Shown here: piece after piece, positions 1 to 6,975 of the stretch
Layout: every line of letters starts with the position of its first letter
Position numbering within the stretch: position 1 is the stretch's first letter
Virus record (IMG/VR): IMGVR_UViG_3300034198_017984
Coordinates: 1-29,009 of that record
DNA: 29,009 nucleotides
Reading direction: 5' to 3' (one strand)
DNA from: a virus
The notes under the pieces: generated by a model
Databases searched by the model: none
What the model was told of the DNA's origin: nothing
What the model saw: only the letters and a program-made list of their open reading frames with translations
Made by a program: the position numbers and the translations under genes

Positions 1-3
1 CTC

Positions 4-32
4 TTGATTAGGTATCGAAAGTTTGCTATACT
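4..32 (+). promoter_or_regulatory. sigma70-type promoter for a short RNA
   Basis: A -35 box TTGATT (4-9) and a -10 box TATACT (27-32) are separated by exactly 17 bp. Transcription would start near 39 and meet a strong terminator at 71-103. The match to the sigma70 consensus is seen directly; activity is inferred. Confidence 0.6.
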
Positions 33-38
33 TTCAAG

Positions 39-103
39 TCTACACTCGTTTTTCTTTTCGTTTGAATTGAAACCCTCTAGTTAAAACCTAGAGGGTTTTT
101 TAT
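39..103 (+). ncRNA. putative ~65-nt small RNA or attenuated leader
   Basis: The segment lies between a good promoter (4-32) and a terminator (71-103) and holds no usable ORF. Its bases 49-63 are a perfect 15-nt complement of bases 159-173, just inside the start of the next gene. It could act in trans as a small antisense RNA, or in cis as a leader folding onto the coding start after readthrough. The paired stretch is A/T-rich, so chance complementarity is possible. Confidence 0.4.
71..103 (+). terminator. rho-independent terminator
   Basis: A perfect 10-bp stem, AACCCTCTAG (71-80) with CTAGAGGGTT (88-97), has a 7-nt loop and continues into a T-rich tail. On the minus strand there is no comparable tail, so it works rightward. 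It may end the small RNA, and perhaps also the late operon if the genome is circular. Confidence 0.8.
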
Positions 104-133
104 TTGCAATAAATATGTAAAGCCTTTTATAGT
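104..133 (+). promoter_or_regulatory. promoter of the 140-640 gene, leaderless type
   Basis: TTGCAA (104-109) and TATAGT (128-133) are 18 bp apart. The -10 box ends only 6 nt before the ATG at 140, so the transcript would start at or next to the start codon. No SD precedes that ATG. Confidence 0.5.
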
Positions 134-139
134 ATTTGT

Positions 140-640
140 ATGAAAGTTGCAAATATGGAAACGAAAAGAAAAAAAGATTATACGCAAGAGTTATATTTTG
201 ACGTTATTGAGGAAATTAAAAGACAATATGGAGAGCATATTTTTAGAGAGAAGCCTAATCTATTTGCTCAAGTAGCTGAGTTGATTAATGGAGATAAAGC
301 AGAAAAAAAGAGAGAAACAGCTATAGCCAATCTTAGCAAAAGAAAAAACGTTAAACCTTTACCAGTATGGACTGGCAGAAGAACAACTATCTTAAAGCCT
401 GAAAGCCAAGCCGTGAAAGACTGTATTTTAAAGTTAGGTGCTAATGGCGTATGGTTCACAAGATCGGAAGCAAAGGAAGCGATTAAATCTGTTCTAACTA
501 ATTTGGATAATATAGATAGCACTATTCATTCACAGCTTGTAGTTCTACAAAAACATGGGATTATCAAGAAGGTTGGAGAAGGTAAAAGTAAGATTAGCAC
601 TACGGGTAAGAAGAAGATTAATTATTATGCTTTAGTGTAA
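140..640 (+). CDS. probable winged-helix DNA-binding regulator
   Basis: A 166-aa basic protein with no family I can name. The N-terminal ~60 residues are Lys/Arg/Glu-rich and probably helical. Residues ~92-166 have a helix-turn-helix-wing pattern (GVWFTRSEAKEAI, then a helix, QLVVLQKHGIIKKVGEG, ending NYYALV), the usual order of small winged-helix regulators. It is the only rightward gene at this end and faces the leftward operon across shared terminators. Two starts are possible: ATG 140, which sits 6 nt after a -10 box and has no SD (leaderless), or ATG 155. The 15 nt after ATG 155 are complementary to the upstream short RNA, suggesting post-transcriptional control. The regulator role is inferred. 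Confidence 0.75.
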   Translation: MKVANMETKRKKDYTQELYFDVIEEIKRQYGEHIFREKPNLFAQVAELINGDKAEKKRETAIANLSKRKNVKPLPVWTGRRTTILKPESQAVKDCILKLGANGVWFTRSEAKEAIKSVLTNLDNIDSTIHSQLVVLQKHGIIKKVGEGKSKISTTGKKKINYYALV

Positions 641-680
641 AAAAAAGCACTAGGGGAAAAATTAAAAAACCTAGTGCTTT
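636..680 (-). terminator. bidirectional hairpin terminator, stronger leftward
   Basis: A perfect 11-bp stem, AAAGCACTAGG (644-654) with CCTAGTGCTTT (670-680), has a 15-nt loop. Read leftward it is followed by a T run (643-636); read rightward the tail is weak. It sits directly after the stop of the 140-640 gene and is the last of three terminators met by leftward transcription. Confidence 0.75.
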
Positions 681-691
681 ATTGTGTATGG

Positions 692-720
692 AAGGAAAGA
701 AAAAACCGCTTAAGTGGTTT
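692..720 (-). terminator. leftward rho-independent terminator (second of three)
   Basis: A 7-bp stem, AAACCGC (703-709) with GTGGTTT (714-720, one G-T pair), has loop TTAA. Read leftward it runs into a T-rich tail. Confidence 0.65.
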
Positions 721-734
721 CATAAATAATATAC

Positions 735-776
735 CACAAAAACAAAAGCCCTGCAAAGCTGAAGGGCAAGCAGGGC
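735..776 (-). terminator. leftward rho-independent terminator (first of three)
   Basis: A 7-bp G/C-rich stem, GCCCTGC (748-754) with GCAGGGC (770-776), is followed leftward by TTTTGTTTTTG. It is the first terminator met after the M15 peptidase gene. Confidence 0.7.
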
Positions 777-824
777 AGTTAGGTTATATGCTTTTCTTTA
801 TATCTGATGGAATTTAAGGTTTGG

Positions 825-1241
825 TTAATATGCCCAAGTGGCATAATCTGCCCTTAAGTCTAAATGAATAAAATTCGCAGCAGGGTTTATAGCCCTACCA
901 CCTTTCTTAAAAGTCGCATTAATAAAAGCATAGACTTCTGCAAGTGGAACACCTGAAACTCTAAAATCAGCAGCTAGCCCGCTAGTATGCTGAGATTTAC
1001 CGCTTCTGTTTCTTTTTAATTCCCAAGTTACAGGTCTAAAGCCACTCGTAATAATTAATGGCTTGCCGTAATAATCCCTAATAATCTGCAAAGCAGTAGC
1101 AAGTTTAGTTAAGTTTCTTTCTACTTCTATGCTCCATGCTTGCTCAATCGCTGGGGCTATCTCAGCCTTGTTTACAGTAGGCGTATAAAGTAATTCATAA
1201 AGGCTTATGTTGGGTGTTAATTGGCGGTTTAAAATCGTCAT
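825..1241 (-). CDS. M15-family peptidoglycan peptidase (endolysin-type)
   Basis: A 138-aa protein of the Peptidase_M15_3/DUF882 type, which cleaves peptide cross-links in peptidoglycan and uses Zn2+. The zinc-site motif HxxGxAxD is intact (H85, D92) and the distal HLD pair is H126/D128. SGFRP (66-70) is the usual conserved arginine loop. There is no signal peptide, so export would rely on a holin. It is the last gene of the leftward operon and has its own candidate promoter at 1270-1297. A second lytic enzyme, a GH24 lysozyme, lies at 8737-9189. In other phages such proteins also act as virion-associated hydrolases, so the exact role is open. Confidence 0.88.
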   Translation of the reverse strand: MTILNRQLTPNISLYELLYTPTVNKAEIAPAIEQAWSIEVERNLTKLATALQIIRDYYGKPLIITSGFRPVTWELKRNRSGKSQHTSGLAADFRVSGVPLAEVYAFINATFKKGGRAINPAANFIHLDLRADYATWAY

Positions 1242-1269
1242 GATTATATTCTACCCCTTATTTGATTTA

Positions 1270-1297
1270 ATAGTACCTCCATACTGTGGAGAGTCAA
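1270..1297 (-). promoter_or_regulatory. promoter with an internal dyad, upstream of the M15 gene
   Basis: TTGACT (1297-1292) and TACTAT (1275-1270) are 16 bp apart. The spacer carries a perfect 5-bp dyad, CTCCA (1277-1281) and TGGAG (1287-1291) around TACTG. An operator between -35 and -10 would allow the lysis gene to be controlled apart from the operon. Inference from sequence only. Confidence 0.5.
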
Positions 1298-1351
1298 TAA
1301 AACCCTTTGGCTATCAGCGTTTGCTTATTTGATGGTTATTTGATTCATGTT

Positions 1352-1753
1352 TCATTTCCATGTGGGATTCTTAAGCCTATTCCATCCAACAACTGCTAAG
1401 TAAGCAGCTTTACGCCGCCAAAAAGGAAAGCCATCAACTTTTAAAATTAACTCAAATAATTTATGGGTAACTTCTTGGCTTTTGATTTGATAACAGCATA
1501 GGGCATCGTGGAAGAGGGCAGCTCTTAAAGTAGTTCCTTCAAATGGTTCACCTACAATAGGTTGTAACCATTTGGGGATACTCATTCCATCGGTTAGATA
1601 GTCTTTAGGAACTACTGCCTCGACACCATGTAGCTTATGCTTAGGTTTAGTTACCTTAGCATGATAGTTCTTCTTGACACGCAGCAGTAATTTGACCTGC
1701 GAGAAATCAATCTCCAAGTCCTGTTTAAAATCAAATTCGCTAAATTCTAGCAC
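1352..1753 (-). CDS. DUF1353 family protein
   Basis: A 133-aa protein with the DUF1353 signature TDGMSIP (54-60) and FHDALC (81-86). The family is common in phages, often near lysis or tail genes; its biochemical role is not established. The start codon is GTG at 1753, overlapping the end of a 24-codon ORF upstream, with a weak AAGGT in front. The gene lies between the small Lys/Pro-rich ORF and the M15 peptidase, so it belongs to the terminal cell-wall/lysis group of the operon. Confidence 0.85.
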   Translation of the reverse strand: MLEFSEFDFKQDLEIDFSQVKLLLRVKKNYHAKVTKPKHKLHGVEAVVPKDYLTDGMSIPKWLQPIVGEPFEGTTLRAALFHDALCCYQIKSQEVTHKLFELILKVDGFPFWRRKAAYLAVVGWNRLKNPTWK

Positions 1754-1821
1754 TTACCTTTTTTACCAGTCTTTGGAGCTGGCATAGATTTTTTAGGAGC
1801 TGGTTTTGATTTAATCTTCAT
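1747..1821 (-). CDS. 24-aa Lys/Pro-rich small ORF
   Basis: ATG at 1821 to TAG at 1747 encodes 24 residues dominated by Lys, Pro and Ala (PAPKK and PAPKTGKK segments). Its 3' end overlaps the GTG start of the DUF1353 gene by 7 nt, as expected for coupled translation. No good SD precedes it. It may be a real micro-protein or only a leader peptide. Confidence 0.35.
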   Translation of the reverse strand: MKIKSKPAPKKSMPAPKTGKKGKC

Positions 1822-1835
1822 AAAGAAATTATATA

Positions 1836-2069
1836 CTATTCTTTAAAACCTACATCCTTTTCAAATTTAACACTAATCTCGAACTGATAGCCGTTTGAAT
1901 TATATTTATAAGTCTCATCGATCTTTTTCATGTGGTCGCTACTCCCTGTAACGATCATGGCTTCAACAAAGCTTTCTAAGTGTTTGCTCAAGTAAGCCTT
2001 AATCGCATTAAGCTTTAAACTTGGCTCTGTAATTTCTTTTAGTTTTTCTTTAAATTTTTCAATTAGCAT
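1836..2069 (-). CDS. small conserved-context protein, unknown function
   Basis: 77 aa, Lys/Glu-rich, mostly helical N-terminal half and a beta-like C-terminal part (GYQFEISVKFEKD). No domain recognised. The start overlaps the 3' end of the two-helix membrane protein gene by 11 nt and has GGAG 10 nt upstream, so the two are probably co-translated. Confidence 0.75.
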   Translation of the reverse strand: MLIEKFKEKLKEITEPSLKLNAIKAYLSKHLESFVEAMIVTGSSDHMKKIDETYKYNSNGYQFEISVKFEKDVGFKE

Positions 2070-2307
2070 TTTGTTTTTTCTCCAATTCTTCTGTTTTCAA
2101 AGATTCTAGATGAAGAGCTAACGTTAAAAAATAAATAAGCATAAACCAAAATAAAAAGATCACCAAAAGACAGCTGGCTACTGGAATTGGAGGGCGACAA
2201 TAGTATAGAATACAAAGATAAAAAGGAATGGTCAAGGTAAATGTAATTAAAAAACAAACCGTTTTAGTGGCTATTCTTTCTATTTTTGTCATTTCAACGT
2301 GTTTCAT
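2059..2307 (-). CDS. two-helix membrane protein, holin candidate
   Basis: 82 aa with two hydrophobic helices (about 16-36 and 43-67), a charged N-terminus and a charged C-terminal tail ending KTEELEKKQNAN. This is the layout of class II holins, which open the inner membrane for endolysin. The start is fixed by an ATGA overlap with the RusA gene stop. Peptidoglycan peptidase and DUF1353 genes lie just downstream. Function is inferred from topology and position, not from sequence homology; it could be another small phage membrane protein. Confidence 0.75.
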   Translation of the reverse strand: MKHVEMTKIERIATKTVCFLITFTLTIPFYLCILYYCRPPIPVASCLLVIFLFWFMLIYFLTLALHLESLKTEELEKKQNAN

Positions 2308-2765
2308 TCAAAAATCCTTTTAACTAAATCAACTTCTAATCTAGACTCTTCTTCTTTAAGCTCTTCAATTATCACACCGATAAAAGGTGTTTCTGCATAA
2401 AATTTGCAAAAAGGCTCTTTAAAAGTTATAACTTGTGCATCATCGTGGTAAGCATAACCATTAAGTGAATCTAACACTAACTTCGCAAAGTTGTCTAAAT
2501 CTGGCTTAACGGTAGGTCTAATTAACCCTGAAAGCATTAAAGCTCTTTGCTTTTTAGGAGTAGATTTAGCAACAGGATAACCGCCTACTAAGGTTAGCTT
2601 TAAAGGTATTCCCTTCTCAAAGCTCATTTTAGATTGGGTTAGCCAAGCCTCCCTAATGATATCTTCTGCCTGTTTAGTCTTAGCTGGTGTATATGCTATT
2701 CCTCTTCTAGTAAATCTTGGTCTAGCTTTGCCTTGCGGGTTCATATCTATTTTTAGTTTAATCAT
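2304..2765 (-). CDS. rusA: RusA-family Holliday junction resolvase
   Basis: 153 aa. RusA is a dimeric, Mg2+-dependent endonuclease that cuts four-way DNA junctions. The family core is clear: KPDLDN (87-92), then K95, D99 in VLDSLNG and the HDDAQV motif (108-112). These supply the acidic catalytic residues (D89, D91, D99 by analogy with E. coli RusA). The N-terminal GKARPRF is also typical. The ATG overlaps the preceding stop by 4 nt, as in most genes of this operon. It would process recombination or replication intermediates made with the ERF annealase encoded upstream. Confidence 0.93.
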   Translation of the reverse strand: MIKLKIDMNPQGKARPRFTRRGIAYTPAKTKQAEDIIREAWLTQSKMSFEKGIPLKLTLVGGYPVAKSTPKKQRALMLSGLIRPTVKPDLDNFAKLVLDSLNGYAYHDDAQVITFKEPFCKFYAETPFIGVIIEELKEEESRLEVDLVKRIFE

Positions 2766-2992
2766 TCAAGCACCTTCTTTATTAAATTATTGACCTTGTT
2801 CAAGTTCTCTTGTTTAGTCATGTCTAACATAGCTTCTTCACCTACATCTGCCACGTCATCGAAAAATATAAATTTGTTGTTCCCGATATCTTCCACAGAA
2901 AGATATTTACCCTTGTGTTCTAGTACAAGCTGAATCCCAATAATCACGCCTTCATCGTCTACTACAGGGTCATAAAAAATCTTTAAACTCAT
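2762..2992 (-). CDS. small acidic protein, unknown function
   Basis: 76 aa, acidic, with a beta-rich first half (IFYDPVVDDEGVIIGIQLVLEHKGKY has alternating hydrophobics) and a helical end. No family recognised. It overlaps both neighbours by ATGA, so its reading frame and start are well supported by context. Confidence 0.78.
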   Translation of the reverse strand: MSLKIFYDPVVDDEGVIIGIQLVLEHKGKYLSVEDIGNNKFIFFDDVADVGEEAMLDMTKQENLNKVNNLIKKVLE

Positions 2993-3180
2993 TTTGTTTT
3001 TAGCCTCACTATGTTAAACCCTTTATGGTTAAAGATAAAATTCTTTTCAAAAGGCAATCTAAGCTCTAAATACTCAAGGTGTCTAATAGGGTGTATATCA
3101 GGGAAAAGTTGCCTGATTTTTCTAAACTCTCCCTCTGTTTCGACTGTCAATATTCTAGGTTGTGGTTTTGGTTTTTTCAA
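2989..3180 (-). CDS. small basic protein, unknown function
   Basis: About 63 aa, basic and Pro/Lys-rich at the N-terminus (KKPKPQPR). Only TTG starts are available: 3186 (65 aa) or 3180. The SD AAGGA is 7 nt before 3180 but only 1 nt before 3186, so 3180 is preferred. The gene overlaps the one upstream by about 26 nt and the one downstream by ATGA. Confidence 0.68.
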   Translation of the reverse strand: MKKPKPQPRILTVETEGEFRKIRQLFPDIHPIRHLEYLELRLPFEKNFIFNHKGFNIVRLKTK

Positions 3181-3472
3181 TTTCAAATCCTTTTTTTAAA
3201 TTTTCTATAGCATCTAAACAAATCTCAATAGCTTCTTTAGCTGCTTCTTCTTTGCTCTCTGCCTCTAAAAGCATGTCACGCAAGCCTAGGGGGACAAAAG
3301 AAAAAGTCCAACGACTAGGATAATCACGATGTCCGTAAACTATTACAATTGACTGCCAATCGTTAATCCTAGTTCCAAATACGTTAGACTGCTTATTTCG
3401 AGGATTCTCTCCTTTTTGATAAGTTGTTTTGTCTACCCAAGTTCTTCCGTCAATTTCAAAATCTTCTGTCAT
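3155..3472 (-). CDS. hypothetical phage protein
   Basis: 105 aa. N-terminal part has Trp/Tyr-rich beta-like segments (WQSIVIVYGHRDYPSRWTF); the C-terminal 35 residues form a charged helix. A perfect SD, AGGAGG, sits 5 nt before the ATG. Unknown function. Confidence 0.8.
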   Translation of the reverse strand: MTEDFEIDGRTWVDKTTYQKGENPRNKQSNVFGTRINDWQSIVIVYGHRDYPSRWTFSFVPLGLRDMLLEAESKEEAAKEAIEICLDAIENLKKGFEIEKTKTTT

Positions 3473-3481
3473 TCAATCCTC

Positions 3482-4597
3482 CTAAAACTCTAAGTTTAAA
3501 CTCAAATCTTGATTTTTTAAATTATAGACTTTTCTTTTTAGCTTTGAGTTCCTAATGAATGTGGCCGTTGGCATATTTTCTGGCTTGTCGTTAGTTTTAC
3601 TCCACGGAGTTAGGTCTGCAAACATGGGATTAACTGACTCCAACCTTATGTTATATCTGCCTTTTGCCAGAATGGCATTAAACTCGCCTAGTTCTTTTTT
3701 TAAAGCATCAATCTCGATGTTGCAGGTTTTTTCGGGGTCGTCTAAATTAATAAAAGTTAGCCTAGCTGCCTTAACTGGAACACCTTTCCAAGATACTGTT
3801 CCAGAAATTTTTACAATATCTACGTCTTGGGCAAGACCCACAGCTTCCTTAAATTTGACTTTGTCTTCAAACATTATTTTAGCTGCCTCTTGTGCTGGTG
3901 TTGGATACATAATAGGCACTGAATCGCCTATCTTACCTATTACCCATTGCCTTTTTTTAGCACCCTCAAATAAATAATCATATTTGACTGTGTCTCCTTG
4001 ACTGTGATTTAAAAAATAGTGCAAAAATTCATGTACTAACACATTAGCTTTGGCATCATCTATCATGTCTTCTCTGTCAAGAAAAAAACTGACTAACCTT
4101 AAGTTACCTCCTAAAATCTCGTACATATCTCTGTCTTCATCTAGTGCAAAGTTACCTTCTTGTAAATTAGCGTATGCTAACAAAGCTCTGAAATAAGGAG
4201 AATCTCCTGGGTAGATGACTGCAAAATTGAAGCAGCTATCTTTCCCTACAGCAAAAGCATCTTCGTTTACTGCGGTTTGACTTTCCAGAGTTCCTGCGGG
4301 TAAATCTAATAATTCTTGCTCTATTTTCAGCAAGACCAGATCTCTTATTTGTTTAGGGATGTCTTGAGAGAATTGAAATCTAGGTAAATTTGTTTTTTCA
4401 TCTTTGATAGGTTTCCAGAAAGTATATTTAAGATTTTCCTGGGTGCAAGAACCACTACCACAGACGAGTGAACCATCACCATTCCAAGTAGCTCTAGAAG
4501 TTTTTATGTTGTTACTGTTTAGTAGGTAGCTAGAACAGGCTTGAGCTTGATTAAGCCCTATTGCCAGTAAGCTAGTTAGTATTGTTGTTTTTTTCAT
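3482..4597 (-). CDS. secreted zinc-peptidase-like protein with C-terminal Ig-like domain
   Basis: 371 aa. Residues 1-20 form a signal peptide (MKK, hydrophobic core, cleavage near AQA|C); the residue after the site is Cys, but the -2 Gln makes a lipobox unlikely. A zincin motif HEFLH (189-193) is followed by H198 and, at 228-233, PIMYPT, which looks like a metzincin Met-turn. The third His is one residue closer than in canonical HExxHxxGxxH, so the family is uncertain. Residues ~262-325 (KISGTVSWKGVPVKAARLTF onward) have the pattern of a carboxypeptidase-regulatory-like beta-sandwich. A periplasmic or secreted protease in a replication operon is unusual; a role in envelope modification or superinfection control is speculation. 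Confidence 0.82.
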   Translation of the reverse strand: MKKTTILTSLLAIGLNQAQACSSYLLNSNNIKTSRATWNGDGSLVCGSGSCTQENLKYTFWKPIKDEKTNLPRFQFSQDIPKQIRDLVLLKIEQELLDLPAGTLESQTAVNEDAFAVGKDSCFNFAVIYPGDSPYFRALLAYANLQEGNFALDEDRDMYEILGGNLRLVSFFLDREDMIDDAKANVLVHEFLHYFLNHSQGDTVKYDYLFEGAKKRQWVIGKIGDSVPIMYPTPAQEAAKIMFEDKVKFKEAVGLAQDVDIVKISGTVSWKGVPVKAARLTFINLDDPEKTCNIEIDALKKELGEFNAILAKGRYNIRLESVNPMFADLTPWSKTNDKPENMPTATFIRNSKLKRKVYNLKNQDLSLNLEF

Positions 4598-4940
4598 GAA
4601 TCTTCTTTAGTTTTTCAAACATTTCCATCTGCCCGATTAATTTTTTTAATTCTTCTACGTGTTTGTTCATTGTTTCTAAGGCTTCTTTTGTGTTAAAACG
4701 CTTTTTTACTTTTGACTGAAAATAGATTTTAGATTCTGGCTGCATTAACTCTGAACTCGATAAACATATTTGCTGATTTTCCTCGACGCAAAGAATAACT
4801 ACTTCTTCTGGGTACTCTGCTAGATTGGCTCCAGTAGCTATTAGGGTTCGCTTGTTTGTCGAATCCCAAAACCTATAAGTGTATTCAGGATCAACTTTGA
4901 CTAAATCCATTGCCATTTTATTTATTTCTTCTTTTTTCAT
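4572..4940 (-). CDS. hypothetical protein with C-terminal coiled coil
   Basis: 122 aa. Residues ~85-117 are a heptad-like helix (MNKHVEELKKLIGQMEMFEKLKK). The 3' end overlaps the metallopeptidase-like gene by 26 nt. No known domain seen. Confidence 0.78.
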   Translation of the reverse strand: MKKEEINKMAMDLVKVDPEYTYRFWDSTNKRTLIATGANLAEYPEEVVILCVEENQQICLSSSELMQPESKIYFQSKVKKRFNTKEALETMNKHVEELKKLIGQMEMFEKLKKIHEKNNNTN

Positions 4941-5149
4941 AATTTAAAACACTCTTCTAAATATTCGTTCGCCAAGTGCCTGTTAATGATTCGTTCGGTT
5001 TCAAGAATGCACCCTAATTCATAAAGGCAATTTTTAATTACTTCCATTCCTGCCACTGTCCTATAATCGCCATCTAAGGCAGCTTTTAAACTAATAGCTC
5101 TAACTAATTTAAGTGATTCTATTACATCTTGTTTTTCGTTATTTATCAT
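4937..5149 (-). CDS. small helical protein, unknown function
   Basis: 70 aa, all-helical by composition, with three Cys residues. GGAG lies 10 nt before the ATG, and the stop overlaps the next ATG by ATGA. Unknown function. Confidence 0.76.
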   Translation of the reverse strand: MINNEKQDVIESLKLVRAISLKAALDGDYRTVAGMEVIKNCLYELGCILETERIINRHLANEYLEECFKL

Positions 5150-5168
5150 TTACCTGTGTCTCCTAATA

Positions 5169-5390
5169 TTAATTTATTAAATTGGCAAACGTGGATAAGT
5201 TCTCTTTGTAAACGTCCTCCCACGACGATGGGAAGGATTCTGTGAAACTTTTAGTCCTGTTCGGGGTTTTAAATCCATAAACTCTAATAAGCTTGCGAAT
5301 ATATCCTATTCGCTGAATCAAAGACATTCCCTCTGCATAGGGATGTTTCTTTATCAAGATCATCAAATACATTTTTAATCTATTAAACAT
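5169..5390 (-). CDS. small basic protein, unknown function
   Basis: 73 aa, basic N-terminal half with a hydrophobic stretch (MYLMILI) too short for a confident membrane helix. SD GGAG is 6 nt before the ATG, inside the end of the upstream gene. Unknown function. Confidence 0.74.
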   Translation of the reverse strand: MFNRLKMYLMILIKKHPYAEGMSLIQRIGYIRKLIRVYGFKTPNRTKSFTESFPSSWEDVYKENLSTFANLIN

Positions 5391-5679
5391 TTATATCTCC
5401 ATTTATCAAAGCCCTAACTAGCCCTGCTCTGCCTTCTTCTCCGATTTTAACGCCTTTTCTTAAGGCTTCCATTCCTAGAAAACGCCATTCATCATCAGTA
5501 GCCGTTAAGCCATGGCGTACCCTGTCTTGTTTTTCAACTTTTTTATAGACAGGTTTAATTTCGCCTGCCTTATATCTGGCAATCAAAACAGTCAAGAAAT
5601 TATCAGGAAGTTTATTATTTTTGACTTTGTATTTCTCTACTGAGCCGATTTCTAGATTAACTATTCTTACCTTTTTCAT
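5383..5679 (-). CDS. small basic protein, unknown function
   Basis: 98 aa from ATG 5679, chosen because it forms an ATGA overlap with the upstream stop; an in-frame ATG at 5712 would give 109 aa but lies inside that gene. The protein is basic; the C-terminal DDEWRFLGMEALRKGVKIGEEGRAGLVRAL resembles a compact helical DNA-binding fold, but I recognise no family. Confidence 0.76.
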   Translation of the reverse strand: MKKVRIVNLEIGSVEKYKVKNNKLPDNFLTVLIARYKAGEIKPVYKKVEKQDRVRHGLTATDDEWRFLGMEALRKGVKIGEEGRAGLVRALINGDINV

Positions 5680-6008
5680 TGCGTAACCCCTAAATATTCG
5701 AACTCTACGCATTCCTCATCCCCCCTGAAATCTAAATAAATTGCAAATATTTCTGATTGAATTTGGAAGCCTTCCAGTCTCATTGAAGTATTCAACCCAA
5801 GATAAGTGTTAATCTTTTGATGATCTTTTAAGCTGGAATGAATACTACAAATAAATTCAAGCAGTTTTGTTATTTCATTGGAATTATCTAGCCATTCGAC
5901 TAAGGTATCTAGTTTTTGACTTTTAAGGTATTCGTGAAATTCGTCATAATTAATTTTAATTTCGATTGATGTTACTCGCCCTATTTGTTTAAGTGTTTTT
6001 TTTGTCAT
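5676..6008 (-). CDS. hypothetical phage protein
   Basis: 110 aa, helical first half and beta-like acidic end (FAIYLDFRGDEECVEFEYLG). Start overlaps the preceding stop by 1 nt (TAATG). Unknown function. Confidence 0.78.
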   Translation of the reverse strand: MTKKTLKQIGRVTSIEIKINYDEFHEYLKSQKLDTLVEWLDNSNEITKLLEFICSIHSSLKDHQKINTYLGLNTSMRLEGFQIQSEIFAIYLDFRGDEECVEFEYLGVTQ

Positions 6009-6307
6009 TATATCTGCTCCTTATCCAGCTCTCTCTGGGCTTCGGCTTTAGGGTCTATTTCGTCCTTCTCGATGATGGCTATTTTTTCATCTAACCATTG
6101 AACCATGTCCTCTAAATTTTTTTCTGTTGTGGCATAAATTCCCATCATGGAAAAATCGGAACTCCAGTACATGAAATCCAAATGAAGAGTTAATCCAGCA
6201 TTAGTAACTTTAAGCGTGGCTTTTACGCTTTGATTTCTCTCGTTAAAATCCATAACTCTATTTACTAGGGTTTCTACAAGACAGCGTATATCATTGTTTA
6301 ATTTCAT
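6008..6307 (-). CDS. hypothetical phage protein
   Basis: 99 aa; a beta-like middle (ATLKVTNAGLTLHLDFMYW) and an acidic helical end. It is joined to the SSB-like gene upstream by a 1-nt TAATG overlap, so it is probably made together with the recombination proteins. No family recognised. Confidence 0.78.
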   Translation of the reverse strand: MKLNNDIRCLVETLVNRVMDFNERNQSVKATLKVTNAGLTLHLDFMYWSSDFSMMGIYATTEKNLEDMVQWLDEKIAIIEKDEIDPKAEAQRELDKEQI

Positions 6308-6975
6308 TAGAACGGCACCTCTTCGGTCTCTACTGCTGTTTTAGCTTTAGATTTAACTAAATTATCCTTAGCTAAATCAATCTGCCCTTGAGTTACAGGC
6401 TTTTTTTTAACTGAACTAGGCATGATTCTAGGAGCTTGTTTATTTAACTTCTCAGTAAATCTTGCATCCTTTTTAGATACTACATACTTTTCATAGAAGC
6501 TAGCAGCATCAGGGAAAAGCTCATCAGATTGTGCTAAATCTTCATCTGAAAAATCAATATCAGGAATGCTTGTTACTGGCGTACCGTAATTTTCTAAAAA
6601 CTTTTCTGAAACGTAATCATTCCATTCAAGCCTTACTGATAATCTTTCTTTGTCTAACCAGCCTCCGATTGTAAAATATAAACCAAAATCAGTAATTAAA
6701 TCACCACCAATACTAACGCTTCCATTTTTTGTTTGATTAACAAAAAGAGTAATATCTGGTTTTTCAATTTGATAGCTTGTGCCATCGCTTTTTTCGATAG
6801 TTTGCATCTCGGTTTCTTTACCCTCTAAAAAAAGCTCGATCAATTGATTACTATTCTTAGTGACTTTTTTTTGTCCTTTAATTGAAGCGATAGCTTTTTC
6901 TTTGTAGTAAAAATAGCCTTCATATTTCTCTGCTTCATTCTTTCTTATTCCGATTATTACGTTTTCTGCTTTCAT
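6307..6975 (-). CDS. SSB-like single-stranded DNA-binding protein candidate
   Basis: 222 aa. The extreme C-terminus, TEEVPF, matches the acidic tip of bacterial and phage SSBs (consensus DDDIPF), which recruits partner proteins. The first ~125 residues are beta-rich, compatible with an OB fold (YFYYKEKAIASIKGQKKV, ITLFVNQTKNGSVSIGGDL), followed by a Lys-rich linker (KKKPVTQ) before the tip. The next gene upstream encodes an ERF annealase, a usual SSB partner. SD AGGAG precedes the start closely. I cannot show the OB fold by homology, so the assignment rests on tail, layout and neighbours. Confidence 0.6.
   Translation of the reverse strand: MKAENVIIGIRKNEAEKYEGYFYYKEKAIASIKGQKKVTKNSNQLIELFLEGKETEMQTIEKSDGTSYQIEKPDITLFVNQTKNGSVSIGGDLITDFGLYFTIGGWLDKERLSVRLEWNDYVSEKFLENYGTPVTSIPDIDFSDEDLAQSDELFPDAASFYEKYVVSKKDARFTEKLNKQAPRIMPSSVKKKPVTQGQIDLAKDNLVKSKAKTAVETEEVPF

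Noticed and set aside
3555-3977. 140-codon rightward open frame
   Set aside because: Shadow of the metallopeptidase-like gene, which has a signal peptide and clear motifs on the other strand.
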